A stretch of DNA of 64,000 bases from NCBI GenBank assembly GCA_028095005.1, contig CM051460.1:17779501-17843500 (forward strand), written 5' to 3'. Numbering within the stretch: the stretch's first letter is position 1; the number at the start of each line of letters is the position of its first letter. Under the pieces are notes generated by a model that saw only the letters and a list, made by a program, of their open reading frames with translations, ran no database searches and was not told the origin of the DNA. The position numbers and the translations under genes were made by a program. Below, in pieces: positions 49,095 through 59,933 of the stretch. This DNA is from Rhynchospora pubera (taxonomy: Eukaryota > Streptophyta > Magnoliopsida > Poales > Cyperaceae).

Positions 49095-49995
49095 AAAAAA
49101 AAAAGCGTGAGAAGTTGCTATTATGCTTAATATTTCAGTAACGACATTGAAAAAGAAAATTTTCTATAACCCATTTTCCGTTGATGAAATGGAACCGACG
49201 AGACCATGCAATACTAACTGTAACAACGAGCTCCCTCCAAGTGTACAGTGGACCAACTTATCGAGGATTGAGCTGACGATGCAACGACACGTGTCACGTG
49301 TCACGCGATTTACAGTGCTAATTAACGAGGCATAAGTCATAACTAATTCGCAAGAGAAAGTGACTGATTCCAACCTCCCATTGACAAATGCTAGCACTTG
49401 GTAAAGTAATTAGCAACTTTAATTATTATTTTATGTAGTTTTTTGACGGAGGTCATATTTACTTTACCTCGTCTACACGTTAATTTGAAACTTGACTAGG
49501 CCGGCCAGAGAATATATTGGCTGTCTTTCATGGTTTGACACAAAGCGCACACAGTCTCGCATCCAATAAAGCTTGCAATTTGGATTACAAAAAATAAGAT
49601 ATTGGTGGCTTCCAACTAGCAATCTCATTTATTGTTGGTGACATATTTTTGCGTAAATTATTTTGATATGTTGGAATGATCTCAAAAGTATATAAGAAGT
49701 TAATGCAGCAACGGTTTGTGTGCGTCTTTGTTAGGTATTGCTAATGACATACGGAAAATTAAGGCATCGTCAAATTATTTTATTTTATTTTCGTATAAAT
49801 TACTAAAAGATTTAATATTATTAATTACAAACATAACATTAATTTTACTCTTTTTTCATTAAGATATGTTATTAATTACTTTTTCAATAAAAAATCTAAT
49901 TAACCAATTTATCTTATCATTAAAATGGAGACGCTTTTTCATTTTTCAATACGACAGGAGAAAACAGAGAGATGTTCTATTTGTGTATAGTCCGC
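49095..49995. other. Intergenic right flank of the long-TIR element
   Basis: Begins with an A run and has no recognised gene. AT-rich. Confidence 0.4.
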
Positions 49996-50368
49996 TGGGG
50001 GTGCCAATGGTATGCCGTTTATCTTTTTCCATCGATGTTCCGTCCAAACGGAATGGTTAGCAGTACAAAAAAAATCATTTCGTTTCTAGAAACCGAACGG
50101 TAAACGGAATGGGAGGATATACCGTTGCTGAAACGGAATGGTAAATAGAATGTCCTATTTCGCTTTCGTTTCGACAAATAGTGCAGTTTTAGTGTAAAAA
50201 CACGTCGTTCCATTTCGTTCCGTCCAAACGGAACGAATAATGGAATGAAATGACATATCGTTTTCTAAAACGAAACGAAAAATAGAATGGAATGGATATA
50301 CCGTTGTGGAACGGAACGGCAAACAGAATGGTCCATTCTGTTGCCGTTTCGAACGTTAAACAGGCCTA
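49996..50368. mobile_element. hAT-like MITE filled with AACGGAA words
   Basis: 8-bp target duplication TAGTCCGC at 49988-49995 and 50369-50376. The right end, inverted, reads TAGGCCTGTTTAA; the left is TGGGGGTGCCAAT. The interior repeats CCGTCCAAACGGAA, AAACGGAATGG and GTTTCGTTCCG. Same family as 18963-19280 and 59656-59933. Confidence 0.85.
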
Positions 50369-51003
50369 TAGTCCGCGCCTGAAATATTCCCACCGACCGT
50401 GCCTAAACTCAACTGACACCTCAAATTAGCATCCAACGCTTTCTTTATCAAGCACATATGAGTATATGACTTGATCTACGAAATAACTAAGGATTGGGTA
50501 GCCGTAGCACTAATTTCTGCTATGACCTTGAAAATATTATATATGATGAACTTCTGCGCATCTCAAATTACGGTTTTAATTGCATTATTATAGACAGCAT
50601 TGGTCCTTTGTCACAGACAAGACTCAAGAGTATAATCTCAAACTCTTCTTAATGCAAGAAAAAAAGGACAAATAAATATTAAATAAAATATAATTATAAT
50701 GTTGTGCATATGTGGATGATGAATTTAGGATAAATTTTATGGGGTGCACTTATAATATTGTGGACGTAAGCCACAAAAATTGCAGCCTAGTTTTTTCTTA
50801 AAGATAAATTGAGAATTAGTCTCCTAAATTATTTTTAAATTAAATGTCTATGAAAAATCTCCTAGTTTGATTTCGAACGTGCGACCTTTCATTCAAGATG
50901 TATTGCTCTTTGCTACTAGATTAAGAGTTGATTCTCAATTGCAGTCTAGTTGTTGATCTGCACGCATTGGTTAAGAAGTGTGAACGGCGCTATTAATTTC
51001 TAA
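50369..51003. other. Intergenic with a SINE
   Basis: No gene seen. A SINE lies at 50791-50940 and the last bases are the flank of the MITE at 51004. Confidence 0.4.
50791..50940 (-). mobile_element. tRNA-derived SINE
   Basis: On the minus strand, TCTAGTAGCAAAGAGCAA (box A region) is followed by GTCGCACGTTCGAAATC (box B region), the shared body ACATTTAATTTAAAAATAA and an A-rich tail at the left edge. Confidence 0.7.
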
Positions 51004-51325
51004 GGCTCTGTTTGGATCGCATGAGAATAAGAGTAGGATTAGTTATTCAGGATTAAAATTGTTAGTCTCAAATTCTTAAGAATAAGCTTAATCTCAGAAT
51101 AAAGATTTTTGTTTGGATGATGTAGGATTAACAGTGAGCTTTATCTTTGACCGTTTAACAAATCAAAATCTTAATCTCACTTCTTATTCTAACATCTAGT
51201 CGGATTAACTAATTTTATTCTAATTCAGAATAAGCCCTTAATCCTAGACTGTTTGGATTGTCTCTTAATCTAGATTAACTATTTAGTTCAGAATAACTCT
51301 TATTCTTGACTATCCAAACAGAGCC
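51004..51325. mobile_element. MITE with GGCTCTGTTTGGAT ends
   Basis: Perfect 14-bp terminal inverted repeats, GGCTCTGTTTGGAT / ATCCAAACAGAGCC; 322 bp. Sub-terminal AGAATAAG and TTAATCT words are mirrored. Flanking triplets TAA and TGA are compatible with a diverged 3-bp duplication, as in PIF/Harbinger MITEs. Confidence 0.8.
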
Positions 51326-52277
51326 TGATCTCTCGAAGAATGCCACTGAAGTATCTTTTATACATATAAACTTTTTTTTTTCTTCTTTCCTATATCCTTT
51401 TTTTTTTTTAATGAATAGGGGCATCTCTGTTTTTTTTTTCCTTCGTTCCTTTATTCTGCCATGTTGAAAACAAAAGAGGTGTCTTCATCTGATTAATTAA
51501 GGCATACAATATTTAATGAAAAGGGGAATATATAAAGAATGATGTTGAGTTTTAAGGCATACAATACATAAATATTGTCCCTTCTTGTTGTTGTTGTTAT
51601 TATTTTTTTTTTTTTGAAGAAATTGTTGTTATTTATTATTATTTTTTTTTGTTTAACAGAGAATCAAATTTATTCATATGCACCTTATATGTTTCACTAG
51701 ACAATGAATCAAAGTGAAACTAAACATACGTGAAATATACCTAGGCAAACAAAAATGAAAATTAATTCGCATATCGTGGGTCAAATTATTTTGGCCTTCA
51801 AATTAGTGTTCGAGGTAGTTAATTTAATTTCTTTCATTTTTTTTTTGTCGGAATTCGAAAAATATTCCTCTTCACACTCCCGAAGTCTGTCCATGTGAAT
51901 CACCACCATGAGTTTTGTTCATGCTGTATGAAAATTTATTTTTTAAACCATGTAAATTTAGAGAGAAATGTCATCAATTAGTGTCAAGTAAAATATCCTT
52001 TAAATTAATTAAATGGAAACAGTTGCCATCATCAACCAATTAATATAGAAATCGGCACTTATATATATTAGATTGACACTAAAATAGCACTGAAATTAAC
52101 ACCATACATTCTCCAGTTAGACGTAAAAGAATAACAATAATATAAACAATCTTTTGACATCTGGAGGAATTATGACAACTTAAGTCAAGATAACGCACTA
52201 TCTCTCGTTACCAAGTCCCACATTTCACACACACTACTAATCAGTTTACACCTACTACTTGCATGGTCCTAAACCCC
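51326..52277. other. Promoter-side intergenic DNA of the glycine-rich protein gene
   Basis: AT-rich with T runs and no reading frame of note. The right end holds the promoter of the gene at 52347. Confidence 0.45.
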
Positions 52278-52285
52278 TATAAATA
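52278..52285 (+). promoter_or_regulatory. TATA box of the glycine-rich protein gene
   Basis: TATAAATA in CCCCTATAAATACC, ~69 nt upstream of the ATG. Confidence 0.8.
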
Positions 52286-52346
52286 CCTTGCACTTGCAGT
52301 GCTTCAAATCACACTCAGTCCTCACAGTGACACTAATTAAGTATCA

Positions 52347-52907
52347 ATGGCTCGCACTAAACTTGTAGCTCTTGGCTTAATAGCACTGCTTTGCATTGGC
52401 TTGTCTAATGCAGCTAGATTAGGAGTTTCAGGTGGCAGCGGAGGTGGTGGTGGTGGTGGAGGAGGTGGTGGTCATAATGGAGGGTCTGGCTATGGCTCAG
52501 GCTATGGAGAAGGTGGTGGTTCAGGAGGATCTGCTGGAGGTGGATATGGCAGAGGCGGTGGGGGCGGTGGTGGCGGAGGTGAGGGCCACGGTAATGGTTA
52601 TGGATCTGGAAGCGGATATGGGTCTGGATCCGGGTATGGTGAGGGTGGTGGTGCTTCCGGTGGAGGTTATGGAAGGGGTGGTGGCGGTGGAGGTGGCAGT
52701 GGATCAGGCAGTGGTGGTGGAAGTGGGTCTGGGTATGGGTCCGGCTATGGATCCGGGTATGGTGCTGGTGGTGGCAATGCTGGAGGATATGGCAGAGGGG
52801 GAGGCGGTGGCGGAGGTGGTGGTGAAGGATCTGGTGCTGGACATGGATCAGGGTACGGGTCTGGTTACGGGTCCGGGTACGGCAGCGGTGGTGGAGGCCA
52901 TCATTGA
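52347..52907 (+). CDS. Secreted glycine-rich protein (cell-wall structural type), 186 aa
   Basis: A single-exon frame. Residues 1-22 (MARTKLVALGLIALLCIGLSNA) have a basic start, a hydrophobic core and a small-residue cleavage site: a signal peptide. The mature part is almost all Gly with Ser, Tyr and some His, Arg, Glu, Asn. It alternates poly-Gly runs (10-11 residues) with GSGYGSGYG blocks and YGRGGGGGGGGG in about four large repeats, ending GGGGHH. Tyr in a Gly matrix suits oxidative cross-linking in walls. No RNA-binding, cysteine-rich or other domain, so it belongs to the structural GRP class. TATA at 52278 and poly(A) signal at 53043 frame a normal gene. Repeat number may vary between alleles. 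Confidence 0.93.
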   Translation: MARTKLVALGLIALLCIGLSNAARLGVSGGSGGGGGGGGGGGHNGGSGYGSGYGEGGGSGGSAGGGYGRGGGGGGGGGEGHGNGYGSGSGYGSGSGYGEGGGASGGGYGRGGGGGGGSGSGSGGGSGSGYGSGYGSGYGAGGGNAGGYGRGGGGGGGGGEGSGAGHGSGYGSGYGSGYGSGGGGHH

Positions 52908-53042
52908 GATTTTGATAAGACCTGTAATGAAGACAATATGGTTGCATATGCTGCTTGACACCTTATATGTTGTGCAGGCTAAATAACTGGTACAAGTAAA
53001 TAAGCGGAGATATATATGTCGCACGCTCGGGTACAATTTAGG

Positions 53043-53048
53043 AATAAA
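53043..53048 (+). terminator. Polyadenylation signal of the GRP gene
   Basis: AATAAA, about 136 nt after the stop codon, followed by GT/T-rich sequence. Confidence 0.6.
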
Positions 53049-53219
53049 AGGGCTTGTCTTGTCAGTTTGGACAACTTGGAGTTGCTTGTAATTATCTTAT
53101 ATTATGTACTTGTAATTTTGTAATGTAGAGTTGCATAATACTATTTTAGTAACTTGTGTGTCTATTAAATATTACTCCAGTGTGAGGCTGTGGAAATCTA
53201 ATTAGTGAATACTGAAAAG

Positions 53220-53905
53220 TAGTGTTTACCAAAAATCCGCCGGGTCGAATCCGTCCCGCCCCAAATCCGTCCCATGGATCGGACCGCCCCGGACCGTCCA
53301 TGGACCGCGATGGACCGAAGGGTTAGAACGGGGACGGGTCTTCGACGGGTTTGGACCGCCCTTTCTAAAAATACCCGTGTTAACCCGTCCCGTCTTAACC
53401 CGTGGACCGAACCGCCCCGCCCCGCCCCGTCAACCCGTCCAAAACCCGTGCTAATTCCGGAAAAAAAGAGGAGGGTAACTTTATATAATTATATTCAAAT
53501 TTTTTCATCTAATAAAAAAATTACAAATCAAATATAAGAAAATAAAAAAAAATAAAAACAGAAAAGATAAGTAAAAAAAAATAAAGGAAAAACGTAAAAG
53601 TAAAAAATAAAAGTAATTAACGAAAAAAACAGAAAAAATATTGAAAAAACAAAAAAGTATTGAAAAAATAACACAAAAAAACGTTATAGTGATTATATAT
53701 GTATTTTTAATACTAACGAAAAATTTAAAAAAATAATAATAAAATAAATAAAAACCCGCGGACCGGATCGTCATAACCCGTGCGGGTTACATGGGGCGGG
53801 TTTAAGAAGGGTTAGGGCCAAGATTTCTAAGATGGACCATTCTAACCCGTTCCGTTTTAACCCGTGGACCGTCCTAACCCGCCCCGCCCCGTTTGGTAAA
53901 CACTA
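53220..53905. mobile_element. hAT-like element filled with CCCGTCC words
   Basis: 8-bp target duplication CTGAAAAG at 53212-53219 and 53906-53913. Ends TAGTGTTTACCAAA and TTTGGTAAACACTA are inverted. Both flanks inside are arrays of CCCGTCC, GGACCG, CCGCCCCG and AACCCGTG; the centre (~53470-53750) is A-rich filler. 686 bp. GC-rich arms contrast with the region. Confidence 0.9.
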
Positions 53906-54133
53906 CTGAAAAGCATCTGATGCATACTGAATTTTCTGTAAAAACTAAAAAGAAAAAAAGGACTTGTTTTAGTTGCATCTTGTACGCAAATGCAAGTACG
54001 CAACGGTATTGGAATTCATAAGTTCAGTTGTGGACTTGTGGGTAGTTTGTCCGGCCGATTACAAAGAGACATTTTCTTCGTAAAAGTTCGGCCCTTCAAA
54101 TTTGATCAATTTGTCCCTACCAGATTGGTTTGA

Positions 54134-54240
54134 CACAATGTTTAAAATACCGTACCGGAGGTCGAATCGGTTGAGTTATGGGTACCAAGTTTTTCGGGTT
54201 TAACCGGTTTACCGATTTTAAAAACCGTACAACATCATGT
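54134..54240. mobile_element. End fragment of a CCGGTTTACC-word element
   Basis: AATGTTTAAAATACCGTACCGG, then CGGGTTTAACCGG and TTTACCGATTTT resemble the left arm of the element at 56529-57167. No right end found. Confidence 0.55.
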
Positions 54241-54458
54241 GATTTTTAAAATATATAAACGTATTAATATATATATATATACAAAAATAATAATATATCT
54301 GCAGAAATAAATGTGCCATTTAAAATAACCATAAAACAATTTTGAAAGGTCTAATACTCCTGTGCAGTTTTCTATTTAAATCATGGATTAATTGGTTTTA
54401 TGCCACTGTGAAAATTAGTTAATTAGAAATATGCTATTGTTAGATTACAAATTAGGGA

Positions 54459-55368
54459 TACGTTTGGTTGGAGGTGAAGTTAAAGAAGTTAGAGGTTTAA
54501 GTTTGTATTTTGAAGTTAGTAGTTGAAGTTTGTGAAGATGGAAAAGTATAAAAGTTAGTACTAACTTGAAGTTAGAAAATGTTGTTTGGTGTGGTATATT
54601 GAAGTTAGAGAGAATTAAATATGAATAAAATACTACTTTATTTTCTTTCTTTTTCCCACTAAATCTTATTTAATTATTATTTCGTTCAATAAAGGCTCTT
54701 GATATCTTAATTAATTTAATATTTTCATCATTAATGATAAATATATTTATAAATATTATTACAAATACGAAAGATATTAATATAATATTATAATCTATTT
54801 ACTAACCATCATCATTAACAAAATATTTTGGTTGTAAACTACCATTAACGGCACCAGACATTGCTATTTGGTCTCCGCCTGCTTGTTGATCTTTACCTTC
54901 GTCCCAAATTGTTTGGCACATTAGAGCAAGTTAATCTTCTGTTGGTCGAACAGAGAGGAGCCAGAGAGCATGAAATATATTGAATATGGGTCTCTATAAA
55001 TTTGTCGTGAGGCAGAGAGTTCAAATATAGCCTCGCTTTGGTGAAATTTTGTCCTCATCATCAAAGATTTTAAGGAGAAATGATCGGCAAAAAAATTGAG
55101 AGGCAACAATGGAATAAAGTAAACTAAGTTTCTCTCTCCTCCTTTTGCTTATTTTAGTCTTTCTTTTCTATTTTATTATAATTTTTAAATGAGGTCACAT
55201 GAGTACCAAAGACAAACCGTCTCTAACTCAACTATTTGGCAAGTTTGAAAGTTAGAGGCAAGTTAGAACAAACGTGGTCTAACTCCGAGATGTTTGGTTG
55301 CACAAAATTTGTAAGTTAGACCTCTAACTTCAAGTTAGTCTAAATTTGCATCAACCAAACATAGTCTA
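54459..55368. mobile_element. Inverted-repeat element with TACGTTTGGTTG-type ends (~0.9 kb)
   Basis: Left ATACGTTTGGTTGGAG and right CATCAACCAAACATAGT are inverted; sub-terminal GAAGTTAG / CTAACTTC words repeat on both sides (GAAGTTAGAGG, TAACTTGAAGTTAG). No coding capacity recognised; target duplication not clear. Confidence 0.6.
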
Positions 55369-56024
55369 GATTTATGCCATCATCAAATTATGTAAATTAG
55401 AAATATGCCATTATTTCATTCCAAAAAAAATTTAATTCTAAAAATACCATCATTAATGCTCTCAATATTTTTCAAAAATCCCAAATTACCCTTGCTAATA
55501 AACCTAGGTAAGATAAACATAAGAAAAATAAAAAAAGAAGCGTACGGTCTAAATAATGGAGCACTGTCTAAATATTTAGTTGGAATGTATTGACTCAAAT
55601 TCGTAGTACTTCTATATTTCTTATTTATTTTAATCGCTTTAATTTTTATTTTTTTCATTTTCTTTCATTTACTTGTTGAATGTATAACGGGAAGTCAAAT
55701 TAATAATTTCTTATTTGCTTATGTCAGGATTAATAATTTTATTGGCTTGAAGTCACAATATTTTTGTGGTCGTTATTTATTTTTTTCTTTAGTTTTTATG
55801 TCATGATTATTCTTGTTATTTATCTAACATCTATTTAAAATGTAATTTACCTATAAATAACATCTATTTAAAATATAATTTACATACCATTATTCTTGTT
55901 ATTACGATTATTTATTCAAATATATAAATATTTTCCGTTTGAATTATTTTGAAATAAATATAATAGCTTGGTCTTAGATTGAAATACACTCATTCACAAA
56001 ATCCTTAAAAATCGTTTCTATATC
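55369..56024. other. Intergenic, AT-rich
   Basis: No gene seen. ATAACATCTATTTAAAAT-type words occur twice (about 55824 and 55857). ATGCCAT near its left edge echoes the block at 56031 and at 54400. Confidence 0.4.
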
Positions 56025-56030
56025 AAAAGA

Positions 56031-56320
56031 CATGGCATTTTTCTAATTTCAAAGTTTTGTAGTGGCATAAAACTAATTTGTCATTTAGTAATGGCATTTT
56101 TCTAATTTTAAATTTTTGTAGTGGCATAAAACTAAATTTTCATTTAGTGATGGTATTTTTCTAATTTCAAATTTTTGTAGTGGCATATTTAAAAGGGTAA
56201 AATTGGAAAATCAATTTTTCAGTGGCAAAAAAACTAATTTTTACTATTTTGTAATGGCATAAAACTAATTTGTCATTTAGTGATGGCATTTTACTAATTT
56301 CAAATTTTCACAATGGCTTA
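56031..56320. repeat. ~59-bp degenerate tandem repeat
   Basis: Units starting at 56031, 56090, 56149 and 56283 share TGGCATTTTTCTAATTTCAA, TTTTGTAGTGGCATAAAACT and AATTTGTCATTTAGT. The third is longer owing to an inserted or diverged stretch. Confidence 0.75.
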
Positions 56321-56528
56321 AATCTAAGGAAAATGTGCCATTTATTGTGATTGAAACAAAAAAGATAATTTATCAAAAGGCATAAAAAAAGGAAGAAAGG
56401 AAGTCTAGTAAAGATTTAAAAAAAAAAAACAGGCAGTAATTATAATTCCATAAGGACCAACCTAATTGGAGGCGAGATTTGGGGATCTAGGGTATTGTGC
56501 AGTTCGATTTTCTTTATTTGCTTGGAGG

Positions 56529-57167
56529 CAGTGTTTAAAAAACCGTACCGGACCGGCCGGTTCAATCGGGTTTACCGTGAACCGGACCCTGGTCCGGTAA
56601 GTTTAGCCCATAAAATCGGATTTCTGATGAATCGAAAAAAACCGGAAAAAACCGTTTAAACCTGGTAAATCGGTAACTGAACCGACCGGTTTATTGTTTT
56701 GAACCAGAGAAACAAGTAAGTTAAATTGAAAACAATATAAAATTTGTTGAGATGGGGAATCGAACCCTAGTCTTTATGCATAAAAGACAACATACTTAAC
56801 CATTAGGCCACATTATTCTTTCAGGGTGTGTTTGGATGGGTAGGGAATAGGAATAAAATTTTGGTTTGCGTGCTTATTCTTATTCTTATTCTTGTGCAAC
56901 CCAAACAACACAAGAATAAGGAATAAGGGCCCTTATTCCTATACTAACAAAATCATGGTATAAGAATAAGGAATAAGGATAAGCACGCAAACCGAAATTT
57001 CTTATTCCTATTTCATATTCCCGGCTTATTCCGTTGCATCCAAACACACCCTCAGTATAAATGGACTTTTATATATTATTATATCGGTTTGTAAACCGGT
57101 AAACCTCGATAAACCCCATACCGGCAGCCTCACCGGTTTGATCGCCGGTACGGTATTTAAAACACTG
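56529..57167. mobile_element. hAT-like element filled with CCGGTTTACC words, holding a nested MITE
   Basis: 8-bp target duplication CTTGGAGG at 56521-56528 and 57168-57175. Ends CAGTGTTTAAAAAACCG and CGGTATTTAAAACACTG are inverted. Arms are arrays of ACCGG, CCGGTTT and GGTTTACC. Inside are a tRNA-like SINE remnant (minus, GGTTCGATTCCCC at about 56751-56770, with GGCCTAATGGTTAAG) and a complete MITE at 56824-57051. Confidence 0.88.
56824..57051. mobile_element. Nested PIF/Harbinger-like MITE
   Basis: Perfect ends GGGTGTGTTTGGAT / ATCCAAACACACCC with a TCA target duplication (56821-56823, 57052-57054). The interior has AGAATAAGGAATAAG words in both senses. 228 bp. Its sister is at 62641-62862. 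Confidence 0.85.
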
Positions 57168-57175
57168 CTTGGAGG

Positions 57176-57370
57176 CGCTGAAGTATTTGAACCAACAAAC
57201 CAAATGAACCGCCCGGTCCGATAGTCATTATACTCGGTTTAACCGAAAATGATCCGGTTTTTCCCGGTTCTCAAAATAAGCGGTATTTAATCCTAACCCT
57301 ACCGGATTATGGTCCGGTTCACGGTTTACCCGGTTGAACCGGACGGTCCGGTAGGGTATTTTAAACACTG
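57176..57370. mobile_element. Right half of another CCGG-word element
   Basis: Dense in CCGGTTT, ACCGG and CGGTCCGG, and ends GGTATTTTAAACACTG like its neighbour's right end. Its left end and target duplication were not found. Confidence 0.6.
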
Positions 57371-57691
57371 GTTTGACTTTGACACATGTTGACAATGTCA
57401 CGTAATTTTTTTAAACAAATACAACTGAAAAGTTTTAATTTAATAGTAAACATATCAAAAAATTAATGTTAGTTCTAAACATGGCAATACGCTGTCAACG
57501 GCTTGCTGGTCGCGGGCCTCGCGGCGCTACTCCCAATGACATGCTCATGCTCAGTCATACTGCATTACTGCAATCTTGTGTCCAATTTTCAAATTTGAAG
57601 AACAAATTGAATTTTCTATCAGCCCTAATCTAAGTGACGCTTACTATTTCTAAATAAAAGGTTTTTTTTTTTTGACAGCGGTAGTAGCGGT

Positions 57692-58699
57692 TAGTGTTCT
57701 AAATATGTGTCGTGTCAAACACGTCGTGTCTAGATCATCTCACGTGTCGTGTCGTGTCGTGTCTAAATATTTCACGTGTCGTGTCGTGTCGTGTCTAAAT
57801 CCTAAGAGATGGACACGACACGCCTAAGGACACGCCACGCCTCGTGTCCTCGTGTCGTGCCGTGTCATGTCTTCTTTAGACGTGTCGTGTCGTGACGTGT
57901 TCAGACACGTTTAACTTTTTGACATGAATATAATTTGTTTATGAAATTTAAAAATTATGTTTGTTAAATACGTCAAAAATTAAGAAAGTAGATGTGTTTT
58001 ACCATTGAATTAAAATATAAATTAATTTTTAACAATCGATTAATATTTTGACAACTTCTTATCAGACTTAAGTAATTATTTTACTAAAAATAAATCAAAC
58101 TCATGAAAAGGTACAAAACTATTTTCAATGACAAAAAATATTTGATTCTTTTTAAGACAAATCACATATAGATTTCTATCTTTAATTTGCGCATGGCTCT
58201 GGACCCTTTTATTTTATTTGTGATTTAATTATTGAATCATCCTAATTATATTGTAATCTTTTGATTTCCAATTCTAACGATTTACAAGTGTTTTATTCGA
58301 AAATAAGTCTATTAATAATCATTGATTTATGATTAAAAGTATCTTTGGCAAGATTTATGGAAAAAATATAATAGTATGTACATAATTGAGGAATCCATTG
58401 TATTTCTATAACACTATGTGTGTCTCCTTTTCGTGTTTGGAGTGTCTGTAATACGTGTCGTGTCTCTCGCGTCATGTCGTGCCGTATCTCGTGTCGTGTC
58501 GTGTCGTGTCGTGTCCAGACAATTCGCGTGTCGTGTTGTGTCGTGTCTATTTCATCAAAGTTGGACACGACACGCTTAAGGACACGCCACGCGAAGTTCT
58601 CGTGTCGTGTTCGTGTCCGTATCTTACCGTGTCGTACCACCTCCGTGCCGTGTCGTGTCGTGTCGTGTTCGGACACGCCGTGTTTTTTTTAGAACACTA
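57692..58699. mobile_element. hAT-like element filled with GACACGACACG words
   Basis: 8-bp target duplication GTAGCGGT at 57684-57691 and 58700-58707. Ends TAGTGTTCTAAA and, inverted, TAGTGTTCTAAAAA. The outer ~220 bp on each side are arrays of CGTGTCGTGTC turning into GACACGACACG. The middle (~57910-58430) is ordinary AT-rich sequence. 1008 bp. Frames across the arrays are artefacts. Confidence 0.92.
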
Positions 58700-58707
58700 G
58701 TAGCGGT

Positions 58708-59655
58708 GACGCTTACAGTTTTTAAAATTTATTTTATTTTTGAAAAAAATATTATTTCTAGAAAAAACTAATTAATTACTCTTTTAAATAAAAAAATGTG
58801 TTTTATCTTCAAAAAAAGAAAAAAAAAACAATGTGTCTTACATCACCATTGACACATTATTATTTTTTACATCATAGAATTATTATAATTATTATTTGTC
58901 AAAATTATTTTTTTCAGAAACATATAAGCTCCATTCTCTACAATTGACAAGTTTATCACTCATTTTTTTTAATATTTAAAATTAAATAAAAATTGAGACA
59001 TATACTTATTAACTAAAATTACGGGACAAATATCCTCGAACCCGTAAAAAAAAAAACGATACTATGCATAATGCATTCTATATGTAATCAAGACATGGAA
59101 ACAGTAATATGCAAACAGAAAAGAAACGATTATGCTTGAGAGATTATATAAAAAAAAAAAGTTATTTTCACGTCCATTTGTCATTTTGTTGCAACTTGCA
59201 ACTAGACTTTGTAAAAAAAAAAAAAAATGATAAACAGAGGATTAGCGTATATCGTAAGGCAAAAGGTGCTTAAGTGGTGTATGCCAAACAAGTTATGAAT
59301 TTTTTTTTTAATAGAAAAGCAAGATTCTTTTTTTTTTTTGGGCACAAACAAGCCGATCCAAAAATAAAGAGCCATACATCAAGGGATATTATTAGGGAGG
59401 TTATCTATATGTAATCTGGGTCATTCATTTTAAAATTGTATAGATGGTACAGACAAAAAAAAAAAAAAAGGTCATACTTATCTTGAAAAAGGAATAACGG
59501 CAGAATTTCAAATGTGAACACATATCTGCAGGATATTTGAAGTAGACTTTCTCCAAAAAAAATGTTAGTTAATTGTATCCAAAAAAGGATGTAACTGTGG
59601 TGGTTCATCATTTTGGACTTGGGGAGGATGGTCATCATGTGACTGATGCCACGGA
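58708..59655. other. Intergenic, AT-rich with many A/T runs
   Basis: Nothing recognised beyond poly-A/T tracts. Confidence 0.4.
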
Positions 59656-59933
59656 TAGGACCGTCAAACGTGCAGAAACGGAACGGAACTAGTATGTTCC
59701 GTTTCTATTTCGTTTTTGGTAACTTAAGAAAATTTTATTTCATTTTTGTTCCGTTTCGTTTTTTGTTTCGTTCTCCATTTTTCATTGATTTCATTCTATT
59801 TTTCGGTAAACGGAACACAAACGTGCATAATAACATGTTCCGTCTATGAAAACGTAATCCATTTATCATTCCGTTTCTGTTTCTTTTCGAACGAAACGAA
59901 AATGGTCGAAACGACAGACCATTGAGAGCCCTA
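59656..59933. mobile_element. hAT-like MITE filled with AACGGAA words
   Basis: Flanked by GCCACGGA and ACCACGGA (7/8). Ends TAGGACCGTCAAA and, inverted, TAGGGCTCTCAAT. The interior repeats GAAACGGAACGG, TTCCGTTTC and GAACGAAACG. 278 bp, third copy of the family. Confidence 0.8.

Noticed and set aside
52414..52986. His-rich antisense and Val/Ala-rich alternative frames over the glycine-rich gene
   Set aside because: GGT-repeat shadows. Only the frame with a signal peptide, TATA box and poly(A) signal is supported.
53274..53537. 87-aa frame MDRTAPDRPW...
   Set aside because: Reads the CCCGTCC word array of the hAT-like element.
58293..58700. Frames of 81-127 aa such as DTTRHGTEVV and SCRVVSCR
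   Set aside because: Read the GACACGACACG arrays; tandem-word artefacts.
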